This document shows positions 10,834 through 23,433 of a DNA stretch of 64,000 bases, one piece after another. This DNA comes from Plantago elongata (taxonomy: Eukaryota > Streptophyta > Magnoliopsida > Lamiales > Plantaginaceae): contig JAYMSP010000108.1 in NCBI GenBank assembly GCA_036897095.1, positions 1 through 64,000 on the forward strand. Reading direction: 5' to 3'. Position 1 is the first letter of the stretch. Each line of letters opens with the position of its first letter. The position numbers were made by a program, and so were the translations under genes. The notes under the pieces were generated by a model. The model was not told the DNA's origin. It saw nothing but the letters and a program-made list of their open reading frames with translations, and ran no database searches.

Positions 10834-13800
10834 TGTCCTCTAATTCGCGGGCAGCAATTCTCACAGAGCTTCTTCAACCGGCCATGCCGAAAGGTATCAT
10901 TCATTCAGCTTATTAGCTTTTTCTTTCTATCTAATGTACAGTTTTCATTGTGCCTTGCACCAGTGTTCATAGCATCTCTTTTCTTTTTTGATCAAGTGTT
11001 CATAGCTGCCTGTCACGTAAATAAACGCTAGATATAGATTCTTTCGTTTGTTTTTTTTTTTTTGTTATCTGCATTTAGTAATACCATTTCTCTATGTTGT
11101 TAGGGTTTTAATTTGATATGATTTGGGGCTGATTGTGCAGAGATTCCTGGATTTTACTACGACACGGAGAGGAATAGGTACTTCCCTTACAGGGGCCCTA
11201 TTCCTGGTTCTTCTTCCTCCAAACCTAAACCCACCGCTGAACCACCACAGGTGCTCCTTGCGTTATTTAACCTTTTCGTCTTTGTACTATTATTAATTGA
11301 TAGGGAATGGTAAGTAAGTTGTGTTCCAAAATTAGCTGTTGAGGTATTACTTACGACTAGTTCAACCGAGTTTTTAGCATGAATAAACGAATTAATGTAT
11401 CTTCGTTCAGACAGACGACAAGCTATGTCAACGGCGGCAATTAAGATCTATGAGGCCACAGAATCTACTGCAGACGCGCGAGTTGTGTGGCAACATTCTC
11501 TCTTCCTGCAAGGGGAGGGCCAAATTCAGCTTTCAAGCTCAATATCAAAACATACATGCCTCTCAGCCTCTGGTACTATTTTATTTATCATCCTCACAAT
11601 GTCAGTATACCTTATCACTTACATTTTGTATGTGTTTTATATTTAGGAACTCAAGAATAGCCTTCACCTTGTAATTTATGTTCCAGGTGTGGAAGTATCA
11701 TGACACCAGATGGAGGGCAAATATGGCACTGCAACAGGCGGTTGGTGATGTAAACACTCCACACGGTCTAATGGCAAGAGATATACTATTGTGTAGCGGT
11801 GCCAATGGTTCATTGTGGTAACTTTTTGTACTTGAACGTTCAGCTTTTCAAGTGTTTCATGTTGTTTAAAAATGGGGATGCATATAAATGGTTTTTTGAG
11901 AAAGTATCTTCACTTGGTGACTTATGGGTTTCAGTGTTAATTTTAAGTTAATGTTTACAGAATCTTACTACTTTTTAAGACAATTATACTTGTACCACTG
12001 CTTGCTATTTGTTCCACTTCAGTTCTTCAGATAAAAGTGTGTGCGTGCGTGCAACACACAGATTGCATGGGAAGCAGTTTTATGTACAATTTAAATAATT
12101 TTGACTTTCTATTAAGTCTTCTTCTGTTAGTGATCTGTCAGAGAGCGTTACTGTAAACAGTAATTACCTACCTGAATACATCTGTAAAATATGCTGCATG
12201 TCAGTTGCATCTAAAAAATATGTGGAATCTCAATTGTTAGTTTTTTATTTGTGTTGTTGCTGATTAATTGGATGTCTTTATAATTTCATTCTCATACTTA
12301 CTGATATAAATCTATTAATTTTTCGCTCTCTTAATTTGTAGTCTTTTCGAAATTGGATCAGATGAACAACAAGAAGTTAGGCACCGACACATCAACTACA
12401 CTTCAGAATGCGTATGGCCTACCAATCTGGATCATATTGCCAGGCATAAGCAGTTACAGCTCGGACATTCTTATACATCTATGACACAAATGCCATCTGA
12501 TGTAACTTGTATCAAGGTGTCGAAGAAGTACTCCAAGCCTGAAGATGAAACTCTGTCTAAACATTTTGTGTATCCTTTGAAGTGATCTTGGCTTACCTAT
12601 GCTATCACCTTCACTTTGTTTGAAACTTTATATTACTGCAGTTTGCAACCATTTTCCTGCAGTAGCCTAAATTGTGCTCATATAAATATTATTGGATACC
12701 GGTACATGGAATGTTAGGCATAGTTGTACGTTGTCATATAATTATGTTTAAAGCACATTTGCACGTCATTTCTTTTTCTCTTTTTCTTTTTTTTTTTTGG
12801 CTGAAAGCCTTCATTCAAGTAACCTGTAATCTTTAACATTAGAGACAGGATGACAACTCGAGGGTCTGAAATTGCGCCTGGATCTGTCTATCTTCTTGAT
12901 TTAAGTCAACCACTTGATTTTATTGCTAGTATGCCCGTAGCACTCAGGCAGATCGGTGCATATAAACATACCCTTTGGGCTGCAGACTGCTACCCTGACG
13001 GAAGTCATGCTGTGATTGGTAAGCATTTGATTATTCTATTGGAGATATGTATTGCAACTATTGGAGATATTTTTTCCCAAAGAATTATCAGTTTCTTCTT
13101 ATCGGAGAACTTTTTTTTTTGTGCCTCTGACACTACTCACCCTTCTTCCAACCAAGGTTTATGTTCGCCCGATAGATATTTACATAAAGTCGAGGATTTT
13201 ACTCGAGTGAGTTTTTGTCTTACTTTGCATCTTGGACCACCAGTAATAGATTTTTCTCTGCAAGAAAAAAATGCAAGTGATGGATTTTTATTTTTTTTGA
13301 GAAAAAATGCAAGTGATGGATTGGAGGCCTACGTTCATAATTTCTCTAATTACTCGAAAAATAAAACTTGAAAAATTGCTGGTGTAGGTACCAACAGAGG
13401 AGCTTCATTGCTGAATATGGAAACAGGAGTGTCGGCATGGCTGCTTCGCTGTAAAAGTGATGTATTGTCCGTGCAGGTTGATCAGTCTGTAAGTCTGAAG
13501 AACTGTCTCTGCTTGAAGTTGTATACAGGCCTTTGATTATTATTTAAAGTTGATCAATATTGTCAGGCGAAATTGGTTCTGTGTGGGCTGAGAAATGGAG
13601 GAATTGTCACTGTTGATACTCGCCAGAAACAAGTACCACTCTCTTTCTCTCTAAATGTTTGACTTAACAATGGATTACCATTTGTGAATTGTGGAAATGG
13701 GACATTTGTAGTGGAACATAAATAATTGAAATATGAGACATTTGGTGTGGAGGGGGCATTTTTATTGTATAAAGTTGGTTTCTGCAGCTTGAGCACTCGT

Positions 13801-15430
13801 AATTCCGTTGATTTTAGTTCAGAGATGCTGGTTCTGCTTTTACTTTCTTTTAAGTGTATTCGAATGAAGTAGTGAATAGAGCAAATTACAATGTGGTTTT
13901 GTTTGTGCAGGTCAAATCGAGCAAGTACACTCCTGCAATTTCACTGCCTTCATCCGTTTGCTGGTATGTTGGGTTATATTTACTTGTTCAGTCACTTACT
14001 TTGAATTATAATTTGAAGCACTTATTTTTTTCTTTGTAGTTTGGCACCACTTAATCTTAGTGACCAATACTTCTTGGCTAGTTCCATGGATGGATCGGTC
14101 AGTGTTCTTGATTTCTTTTCCTTCTTTTCTATTAGCGTACACGATTGACAATTTGAATGGCGTTCCTGCAAATAACATCACCGGTCCACATAGATGTTTG
14201 GTCTTTGCGATATGACCATCAAATTTAAATGTTTTTTAACATCTTTGTTGACACAGTTTTATCTGTTCTCAATATTATCAAGAGAACATCGATTCCAATG
14301 CAGCACAATAATATAACGTGAACCAAACTTCTGCATGATTCTGATAATTCAGGACTTATTGTTAAAACTATTTTTGGCGACACCGGTAAGCTCATGGCAT
14401 TTTATACACTTCTTTTTTCTTGGATATTTCCCTCTTCCATATCTGAATTCAGCCTTAGAGAGAGGCTATTTGGAAACCATCAACTTATCAACATGGATGA
14501 CTTTATAGCAGATGATGTGTATCGGAGATGATCATTTTATATAATTATAGGCTGTTGTTAGCAACGAAATACAAGTACTCATGGATGTAAAGCACACAGA
14601 TAGTAAAGACCAAAGGTTATCTCGATAAGGACCAAAGAAAAGGCTTCACTCACTATCTCTCCAGTCCAGTGGATTGATTTGAGGGAGGGTAGTAATTAAT
14701 ATGTGGAGATGATGATTCAGTTTGTTTGAGTAGATTAACACTTCCAATCTGAATATTGTGTGATAATTTTAGTTCCATGGTTGTGTTGGGCCCTTCTGCA
14801 CTGATGATATTGTCCAGATTATTGATGCGGATATAGATACTCATGTCCATTTACCCCATAGATAAGTTCAGGGTTCAGGGGCTTCAGTTTGTAGATAGAT
14901 GTACTCAGAGAAGTGTTGGATATATCTTGTAATGTGACAATGGGTTATGTTTCTTCAGGTCAAGCTCTATGATTATCGTATGATTCAAAGGCATGGACGT
15001 GCAGTTCAATCTTATGAAGGCAATGTAAATACCCATACTCGAATAGAACTCGGAGTTGATCCCTCGGATAATTTTGTCATGTCAGGTAGTATTATTTGTT
15101 CCAATGATTTGGTGCACAATTTATTCGTAACTCTTTGAACTGGAAACTGAGTGTTGGATCTTTCAGGAGGGGAAGATTGCTATCTCCGTCTCTGGAATAT
15201 TATGTCTGGTGAATTGCTCTTCAAGGATAGGTTCATGAGTTCAACACCCTCAGCAGTGTGCTGGTCAAGAAATAAAGGTACCTCCTGCTTTTGTACTTGA
15301 ATATGACTCTATGTCTGTGAGTTTGTGAGTATGTGTCACTCAATGATGCACAGAATTCCCATGTTGTATACATTCAATAGGTTCGGAACAACCGTTTAGA
15401 CAGGAGAACCACAGGTTTCAAGTGAGATAG
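10833..15430 (+). CDS. DCAF4/WDR21-like WD40-repeat protein, 13 exons
   Basis: Probable substrate receptor for CUL4-DDB1 ubiquitin ligases, by family. Exons: 10833-10893, 11141-11250, 11411-11572, 11687-11817, 12342-12569, 12849-13018, 13388-13488, 13567-13632, 13911-13963, 14040-14097, 14959-15085, 15167-15277, 15381-15430. They total 1428 nt, 475 residues, all GT-AG. The N terminus IPGFYYDTERNRYFP (22-36) is the signature that made me choose DCAF4. Next comes LLQTRELCGNI, then ASQPLVWKYHDTRW, and beta-propeller segments such as HTLWAADCYPDGSHAVIGT, GLRNGGIVTVDTRQKQ, YFLASSMDGSVKLYDYR, and a closing blade EDCYLRLWNIMSGELLF. The last exon adds a basic tail and stop. Intron 6 holds a small tandem repeat around 13266-13322. 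The gene could instead be another WD40 DCAF; the binding partner is not shown by sequence. Confidence 0.8.
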
Positions 15431-17689
15431 CAGGACACAAAACTGTGTTCTGAATCTATTTTCATGGTTCTCCTCCCCTAAGGATGTAGTTCAGATAACT
15501 GGGTTATGTGAGCTACACTTACCTAAGGCTGCAGTGAAAGGCTTCCCAAGTGTTACAAAAGGTAGTTGACATCTATTTCACACAGTGGGGAATTTTGAAG
15601 CCGTATAGATAAAATAAGCTAACCGAGTTATTGAAAAACTTTTGGAAATTGGATTTTGATGGGGCCAAAGTGATTTAGGAGATCTTATTATTTGTCTTTT
15701 TATCTCCAATTTGATGGATTTGATATTAGACTATATATAGAGATGAGGTAAGGTTTTGAGGTTTGTACAGGGAATCATCTGAGGAGGAATTTTGATTGTA
15801 GTTTTAACTGTAATGCAGAGAAATTGGGATCAAGAGTAGATAGCCACTATTACAACAGAGTGGAGGATTATAGGTGGGGTGCATGGCTAGGATCGGCTGA
15901 AGGAATCTTTTACATGGATTGGCTTTGAATTTCTGCATTTTGCCGGACTGGTCTCCTGACTCTGTCTGACTGCTACACAACCAACACATTTTGCTTGTCA
16001 AAATATAAAATATCCAAGTTTTTGCAGTTTATAGTTTTTGAAAATAGTATTTAGTCGGTTTATATGTTCGTGGAAGTTCTAAGTAGTATATGCTGGTTTG
16101 TGCTAACATCTTAGAAATGACACCGGTCTCTGGTCTAATATATGCTGGTTTAGGATAATATATGATGTTCTTATTGGTATAGAATTGAGTTGAATTATTT
16201 AAATTCGAATTAAGTTTTTATATTTATTTTTAAATAAAAATGTAACAGAAATGAATTGTAGTTCTACGCTAAATACACATAAGTCATTGATGTTATCTTT
16301 GGAATTTCGTGCTTGTTAGTGGCTTGTAATTTTGATATGGTAGTAGTATATATTTGAGTTTTGAAGTTTTTAAATCGATTAATAGTAACTCAATAATTAG
16401 AATAGTTTAGATCGGAAAAGAAATGCAATCCTCGGAATTGAGAAAAGTCAAAAACAGTAGTATTTGTTGTGTGGTGGTTAATTAGTTACTACTACTGCTT
16501 ACTGGTAGACATGTGGATGTATGTACGAAGTGCATGTTCAAGAATGTGAAAGAATCTGTTGTGGTCTATTGCAATTGATTATTTATAACACGTCAAAAGG
16601 AGAGGGCCAAGGAAAGAAACGAAAGCAGTGGGGTAAAGTTTTGGTTAGGTAAGTAATATTATGGAGTCACATGGCTTGTCATGAGAGCAAGCTACTGTAA
16701 TAAATAGTACAATAAGAACATGAAGGAATGAATATGAATTTCAAGATTTTTTAAATCTTCAACCGTTTGGATAGGATTAGGTAAGGTTGGTTAGTTAGTC
16801 CAAATTCTAACCGACCAACCACGCACCTCTTACACTTTTCCTCTCTTTCTTTTTCAAAACACACACATACATGCGTGTGTACGAATTTGTATGTTGGTTA
16901 AGATGATATCATAATTTTATCTAACTAGAAATATATATATATATAATGTGTGTTTCTACATTTAGAGTTTAATTTGAATTAAGCTTCGAACAGATGAATA
17001 GTAACTAAATTGGAATGGAGTAAAGTGAGATCCAATTGAGAGTCAAAGTGATAATTGGGTAAAACTCAATTTGAGTTCAATAAACTCATTTTGAGTGTTG
17101 AAATGAACACTCGGATAAAGTTTCAGTTAACTTATTTATATTTAGTGATAAGATATATGATTAGGTGTTCAAGCTTCGCACGTTACGTATGACGTAGAAA
17201 TATGTACAATTTTAGCTGAATAATTTTTAAAAGAACTGGAAAGGTGTTAGCAAGTTCAGTTGTAAAATGCATTAGATAATTAGATTAGATAACCGAGCAA
17301 TTTTAATTAATTGTTACTGGTGGGGTCTGTTTTGATTTTGAACAAGATTAGAGAAGAGGGGATCACACTATGACAGCAGCATACTAATAAGCCTCCGGTC
17401 TTTTATCCCGGAAAGCTGCTCCTGTTGCTAATAAGCTTGTCTTTATTGATGTATGGTCGTCTGTCGGCCCGTCGAAATAAAAAATTAACCGTCTGCCTAT
17501 CTTTTCAACTATGAGCACTTTCCTCTTTTGTCAAATTGTTGAATGAATCTTAATTTGGGGATCACAAAGCTAAAAGTAACAACAGTCTGAGATTTTTCTT
17601 CTATGATGAAATAGAATTCCGACTAGTCCAGGACTCCAGGTGCATTTCCTGTTGAATTGTATCAAAATTTTATATTTATTTTATTAACC
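15431..17689. other. 3' flank of the DCAF4-like gene and AT-rich intergenic DNA
   Basis: No gene is recognised. Likely 3' UTR at the left edge, then AT-rich DNA with short AC and TA runs (16860-16880, 16931-16944). Confidence 0.45.
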
Positions 17690-17807
17690 CTATACTATAT
17701 TTATTTGAAGTAATTATTACACATCAACTTTAAAATACAAGTATAACTCTATACTATATTTATTTGAATTGATTATTACACATCAACTTTAAAATACAAG
17801 TATACTA
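17690..17807. repeat. 59-bp tandem duplication
   Basis: Two adjacent units, starting at 17690 and 17749. Both open with CTATACTATATTTATTTGAA and close with ACACATCAACTTTAAAATAC. They differ at only a few positions, so the duplication looks fairly recent. Confidence 0.85.
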
Positions 17808-18090
17808 ATAGTATCGAATTTTATCAAAATTATAATCGAGTATCAAATTATTATATAAGAATAAATAAATTAATACTAATTAAATTACTATTCATCATTT
17901 ATGAATTTTTAGTAAGTTTACTTCTTTAATCCCAAATTTATAGTATTAAAAGATTGAGAAAAGAATTGGTTCGTCACAGTTTCATGTCAAAACGTATTAG
18001 TTCCTGATCAATTTGAAATGGACCCTACTAATAAGTTTTCTATTGTGCGTATGAGTGGATGAAAAGTTTATTTGGAAAGGTCAAAGCATT

Positions 18091-18260
18091 CGTAGCCGCC
18101 GTGTGGTAAGCTAAGACACCCAGTTACTATAAGGTCAAGAGTTCGATTTCTCGAAATGGGTGATTATACTCTCTGTATAGAAGTGATTAGAGTCTAGAAT
18201 TAAATGATAAATTCATTCGTGTTCAACTATTATAATTGTAATACTATATTTAAAAAAAAA
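18091..18260 (+). mobile_element. Probable tRNA-derived SINE
   Basis: The 5' part resembles a tRNA: an A-box-like TGTGGTAAGCTAAGAC and a B-box-like AGTTCGATTTCTC about 35 bases later. An unrelated body follows, then an A9 tail at 18252-18260. The overall length and order fit a plant SINE. Target duplications were not identified. Confidence 0.5.
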
Positions 18261-19440
18261 TTATTTAACAAGATGAGTGTCTGCAAATGTCTTTGTATCG
18301 TGTTCGGAATTCAAAGGCTTTTGTAGTTTTGGCCTGAATACTTAGTCATCATACTATATCACTTGAATAGTAGTCTAAAATTAACCATCATAATCGGATA
18401 ATTGCCCTAGTATATATACCGTTTGAAAAGTAATAGTCAATTTTATAACTCGTGCTGGAGAAAATCTGATTCTCAGGGTCGGCATATGAAAACTACTGAA
18501 AACAAGTGTTTCTAGTTTGTATATACCGACATGTGTGCGAAGGGACGTGAGACATCATATTTGGCCATGAAAAGATTCCGCAATTCTGGTCTCAACTGTC
18601 CGGTGTTCGGTTTCCCTATAAATTGACCAATTTCCCCTATAATTCCGACTCCTAAAATGCAACCATCCTTTAGCTCATTTTTAGATTATTAAACATATAA
18701 TTTATTATTACCCTTTTAACTCACGTAAATTCTTATTTAATTTTTTTTGTAATTTTTAGAAAACCTACGAGACTAAGTTGAATCATGTTATCCGACTAAT
18801 TAATCTTTAATATCATGTGCCAGTGCCGACAATCCTAGAGAGTATTATATAAATCTTTTGTTACAATGAAATTGTATACGCATATATGAAGATTTTGAAA
18901 ATTGAATTTTTGTATTCAACTTATTAGCTTATTTACGTGTAGTTCTAGGCATTGTAAACTCTGAACGGAACAAAACATTCTTAAGATTTTGGAAATACAG
19001 CCCATTGATGCTGACAAATAAAACAAACCTGGAGTTAACCTAAAGACAATTTGTATATTGTGCGTTTGAGCAAACAATACACCTAGGTAATTTTGCTTGG
19101 TCTTCTTGTGTTGTCTCTTCGTTTAAGACGAGCTAGGACACTAATCAGATAAGATTTTTGTCCCCATATATATGGTCATGTTATCTCTAAATATTCGGTT
19201 GGTACATTTACATCACTCCAATGGTCGTAGAGACCAGATTTAATCCATACAAACTTTTCTTAATTGTTCAATGTCAATGCAAGTCAAGAGGGTCGTGTTA
19301 TGCATGACTACTCCGGAACTAGGATTGAGACAGGCAAAGAGGGGTAGAAATGAGTAGATCTATCATCGATTACATATATAAACCATATACATGTTAACAT
19401 GTCATATGTAGTTACCGGACTCATGGTGTTTTTAATAATA
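18261..19440. other. AT-rich intergenic DNA
   Basis: Nothing recognisable as a gene or complete element was seen. Confidence 0.4.
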
Positions 19441-19663
19441 CTTCCTTTGTCCCGTATAGCATGAAACATTTAACATTTTAACTGTTATGTACATTGACGA
19501 AAAATATAATAAAATGTAAATGATTTACAATTTTGCATTTTTTACATAAATTTCACATTTTACTTGTTCATTATTACAACATTTTTATCTATCATCATTT
19601 ATTTTAAGAATTCACCTAAAGATTATCAACATACCTTTATGAAATTCTCCGGATTAGAGGGAG
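19441..19663. mobile_element. Stowaway-like (Tc1/mariner) MITE
   Basis: 223 bp, with TA on each side. The left end is CTTCCTTTGTCCCG; the right end reversed is CTCCCTCTAATCCG. This is the CTCCCTCCGTCCC-type terminus common to plant Stowaway MITEs. It has no coding capacity. Confidence 0.75.
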
Positions 19664-20069
19664 TATTAATAAGTCTATATCCGTTTGTTGTAAAATAATC
19701 AAATGAAACTACTTCTAAAATAGAGTATGAACTGATTATTTTTTTTCAGGAAAATTATGTTTGTGTTTGTAGCTTAAACTATAGTACAAAGAGCATAAAA
19801 TGATTCCAAGTAACTCTGTTCCTTTTAATTATAATTTAATAAACTGAACTGAACTAAATTTAATTGAATTAAAGTGATTTTAAGTTGAGGATATATACTA
19901 ATACAAGAGATTTAGAAACAAATCCATCTGATTAAAAAACCTCTTCTCCAAACTTCACTAATAATAATGGAAAAGCTTCAATTCTAGATTAAAATTAATT
20001 TTAATTAAAAGTTATTAGTGTTTGATATATCATATATAAAACTTCCTAAATTTATAAAAGAAGAACTGG

Positions 20070-20277
20070 TAGTGTTTGTAAAAATTAACTTAATTAGTTG
20101 TTTTTAACTTGAAAAAAGCTCCAACTTGCTTAAAACAGTTAGAAGCAGTCATTGAGTTGCTTCTCTGTTTTTAGCGGTTACATGTTTTTTTTAGAGAAGT
20201 TGTAATTTAAAACACTAAAAGTTATTTTTACTATTTTAAAATTACATACTTACTTTTTTTAAGTATTTACAAACGCA
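20070..20277. mobile_element. Possible small inverted-repeat element (hAT-like ends)
   Basis: The left end TAGTGTTTGTAAA and the reversed right end TGCGTTTGTAAA form a short imperfect inverted repeat around an AT-rich 208-bp body. An 8-bp target duplication was not found, so the family is uncertain. Confidence 0.35.
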
Positions 20278-23093
20278 ACTTAAATGGTAAGAAAATACTA
20301 ACGGGATCATTTAGTGTGTCATGACATTCATTTTCTAACCAACAATAATGGGTACTATTGTAATCAAATTCATACGTAGAAATAACCATACTAATGCGAG
20401 ATGTTGCAAACTATGTTACATGTAACACCCGAATACCCGATATTTCACTTCGCATCAGATTTTCAAATTTAGTTACATCCATATGTATTGTGGAGACAAG
20501 ATCTGGTTTTGATGAAGAAAAAGAGACAAGTAGCCACAAGGTGCACCTTTGATGCTTGCTCAAGAAACAAACACCGAGGTATATAATATTTTTAACATCT
20601 GAGCAAATTATTAAAACCCTGACATTACGATACAACCTCGGATAAATTAATTGTTATTAATCAAAATAAATTACTTAACTACTTATGATCAAATTTAATG
20701 TGTTATTGCTACTTCGATACAGGGGAAGAGTATTTGATTAATGTGAGTTATTGATTGGGTGTTTGGCATAATATTTTATCATGATTTTTATTCATATTTT
20801 AATAAATGAATGATAATTCGATTTTATGTGAAAGAAATAGTAAATTGCCGGAATTTTAAATTATATGATTAGAAAAAATAGTTGTGACTAGTTGATTAAT
20901 AAAGCTTTTATTATTTTATTTTTTAAACGGAAAATATAATTCAACATTCGATTTATTAATTTGAGGTGAAACGTCTCAATAACTAAGTTGTAATTTGTTA
21001 TTTTATCATTCTTACACTCTTATATAAAGAATGAAATACAAGTTAAATTCGCATGTATATGGTGTGATAGACCAAGTCCAAAAAGACCATAGCACAGATT
21101 TTGACCAACTAAGATAAAATTAATTATACGCATAAGGTAACCAACTCACGCAACTACCCTTTATAAGTATTCTCATCCTGTTATTGTTTTCTGTTTTGAA
21201 GCCTATCAGTGTCGAAGCATGTTATGATATTTTGTGAAAGTTACTGACGAATCTAATGTCGACTTGACTAATATTAATTACTTACTTTTATCCATTAAAT
21301 CTTTTAACAGTAAAAAATGAATGATTCCCTACATTTCACACTAAATGTTGCTATAAAGTGTCGCTCGTGTCATACAGAATATTACGTTGGATGTTGCTCT
21401 AACCACCTACATCGTTTATATATAAATATAATTTTTAAATATTATTTTAAAAAATGTTTTTCCATTAACAAAATTAAAATATGTAAACAAAAAATTATAA
21501 TTAATAATTAAAATAAATTTAAAAAATATTCTCCAAAGATTGGAGATTGAACAAAAATATTGAAAGTAATAATAAAAATTAAATTAAACAATTAGAGTAT
21601 TCTAATTTAGAGTTCATGTAAATATTGATGAAGTGTGAATTTTTTATTTAAAATTCAGGTGAATGTTGTTCCCTGTCACATTTTTTGTCATCCTTAATTA
21701 TGAGTAATGTGAATAATTGTGATTAATAATATGTGTTCTCTGAAAATTATATAATATGTGTTTCATTATTATTTTTTAAATTAGTGAAAATAATTAATTT
21801 AAATAATAAGTAGCGACTGAGTGCGATAGAAAGTGATAATAGAGTGTGATATGAAGTAATGATTGAGTGCGATAGAAAACTACATGAATATATTAACTAT
21901 TAATAATTAAGGTGACACGTCAACTGGTAAGAAATTTGAAGTTACAATTAGTTTATATCATAGTTTGTCCTTAAGATTCTTAGGATACACATGTTACGTT
22001 TGCAATGGTGTTAATTGGTTTTAAAAGTGAAATGTAAATTGCCGTTTGGGTTAGATGAATAAATGAATTAGTTGGTCAAATTTGGGGCCACTAGACCAAA
22101 TATATTTTGGAGTTGTTATCAATATAGTAGAACATGGGAAGTCTAGGTGAGTATATTCATATTCCATTCATATATATTTACTTTTATAAATGTGTATCGG
22201 TTAGTCTTTATCTCTTCGTCTGAATTGGATTGGACTAGATAGATTTTAACTGAAACTAATTAATTTTTCAGAGGAGAAAAACGGAGAATTTCCAACGTAA
22301 CCTATCATGTTTGGGCACATGATATTTGGATATGTAAACCCATCATATTGTATTGTTGTTTCGTAATGAAATAATAATCAGATGTCTCGTTTTCAAGGAA
22401 GGTATTGATCAACATCATTAAACCACATCAGATGATCTGTAAAATCAGAGGCGTAGATTCCAAAAATATCAAAGTAAGGATAACACACTAGTTTTTGTAC
22501 GTAATGATAATAAAGAATGAGTATAACCAATTGATGATTATTATTATTGTTATTATGAAGATTAATATTGGTCAAACAAGACGAAAGGAAAAGCGCGGTG
22601 GATAGGATTTGGATTATGGATTTTGGATTTGGAGTTTGGATTGGATATTGCAGTAATAGATAAATAAATAATAATAATAATAAAAAAATAAATTAATAAC
22701 AACCGAACCAACCGACTAAAGTCAGAAGCTCTTGTTTCTTGTTGTAGAATTGCAACGTCAGGGCTGATGTGGAAAACACGTGTAACTGACTAGTGTCCTA
22801 GGAGGAATTGGGTCCCACTACTAGGGAAAATGGTTGTGCCTTTGTGGTCCCTTATGTGTCTCGTTTGTTAATCAATGACATTTGCCAATGGATCAATGTT
22901 ATAATGACTCCTTCCCGATTACAAATTCATGTTCAATGTCGACGTAGATGTTAGATCGTTGTCAAAACAAAATGGTGTGATGTTCGTCGTGAATGGTGAA
23001 GTCGTTTAGTTACTGATGTTGAAACGTTGATAACTTCACAAGAATTCATGTCGGATGAGTTATCATCATGATTATAAATAATACTCTTTCCGT
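20278..23093. other. AT-rich intergenic DNA
   Basis: No gene is supported. It contains a short local repeat (GAGTGCGATAGAAA twice near 21820-21875), an ACACGTGT G-box-like palindrome near 22767, and low-complexity GGATTTGGATT repeats at about 22605-22650. Confidence 0.45.
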
Positions 23094-23433
23094 TTTAAAT
23101 AGGAAGTACTGCAGACGAATATAGATTTTAAAATAAGAATGAAAAAATAGAAAGAGATGTAATAAAGTATGAATATGATTGAATAGAGTATAAAGTATGA
23201 TGTATAAAGTAGGAGACTCCTTCCGTTTTAAATTGGAAGTACTGCGGACGAATATAGATTTTAAAAAAAGAATGAAAAAGTAGAAATGAATGTAATAAAG
23301 TATGAATATGATTAAATAGAGTATAAAGTATGATGTATAAAGTAGGAGATGGGTTTTATATTTAATGAAATGAGACTTTCAATTTGGAACAATTCAAAAC
23401 GAAATAGGAACTTTCAATTTGAGAAGGATGGAG
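23094..23433. mobile_element. Stowaway-like MITE with an internal 123-bp tandem duplication
   Basis: Flanked by TA. The ends are CTCTTTCCGTTTTAAAT and, reversed from the right, CTCCATCCTTCTCAAAT. The left 123 bp (23094-23216) is repeated almost exactly at 23217-23339, including the left terminus (CTCCTTCCGTTTTAAAT). The element therefore carries two left ends in the same direction and one right end. Confidence 0.75.

Noticed and set aside
12850-13371. A long single frame starting at MTTRGSEIAPGS
   Set aside because: Its first part is exon 6 of the DCAF4-like gene; the rest is read-through into the intron after the donor at 13018.
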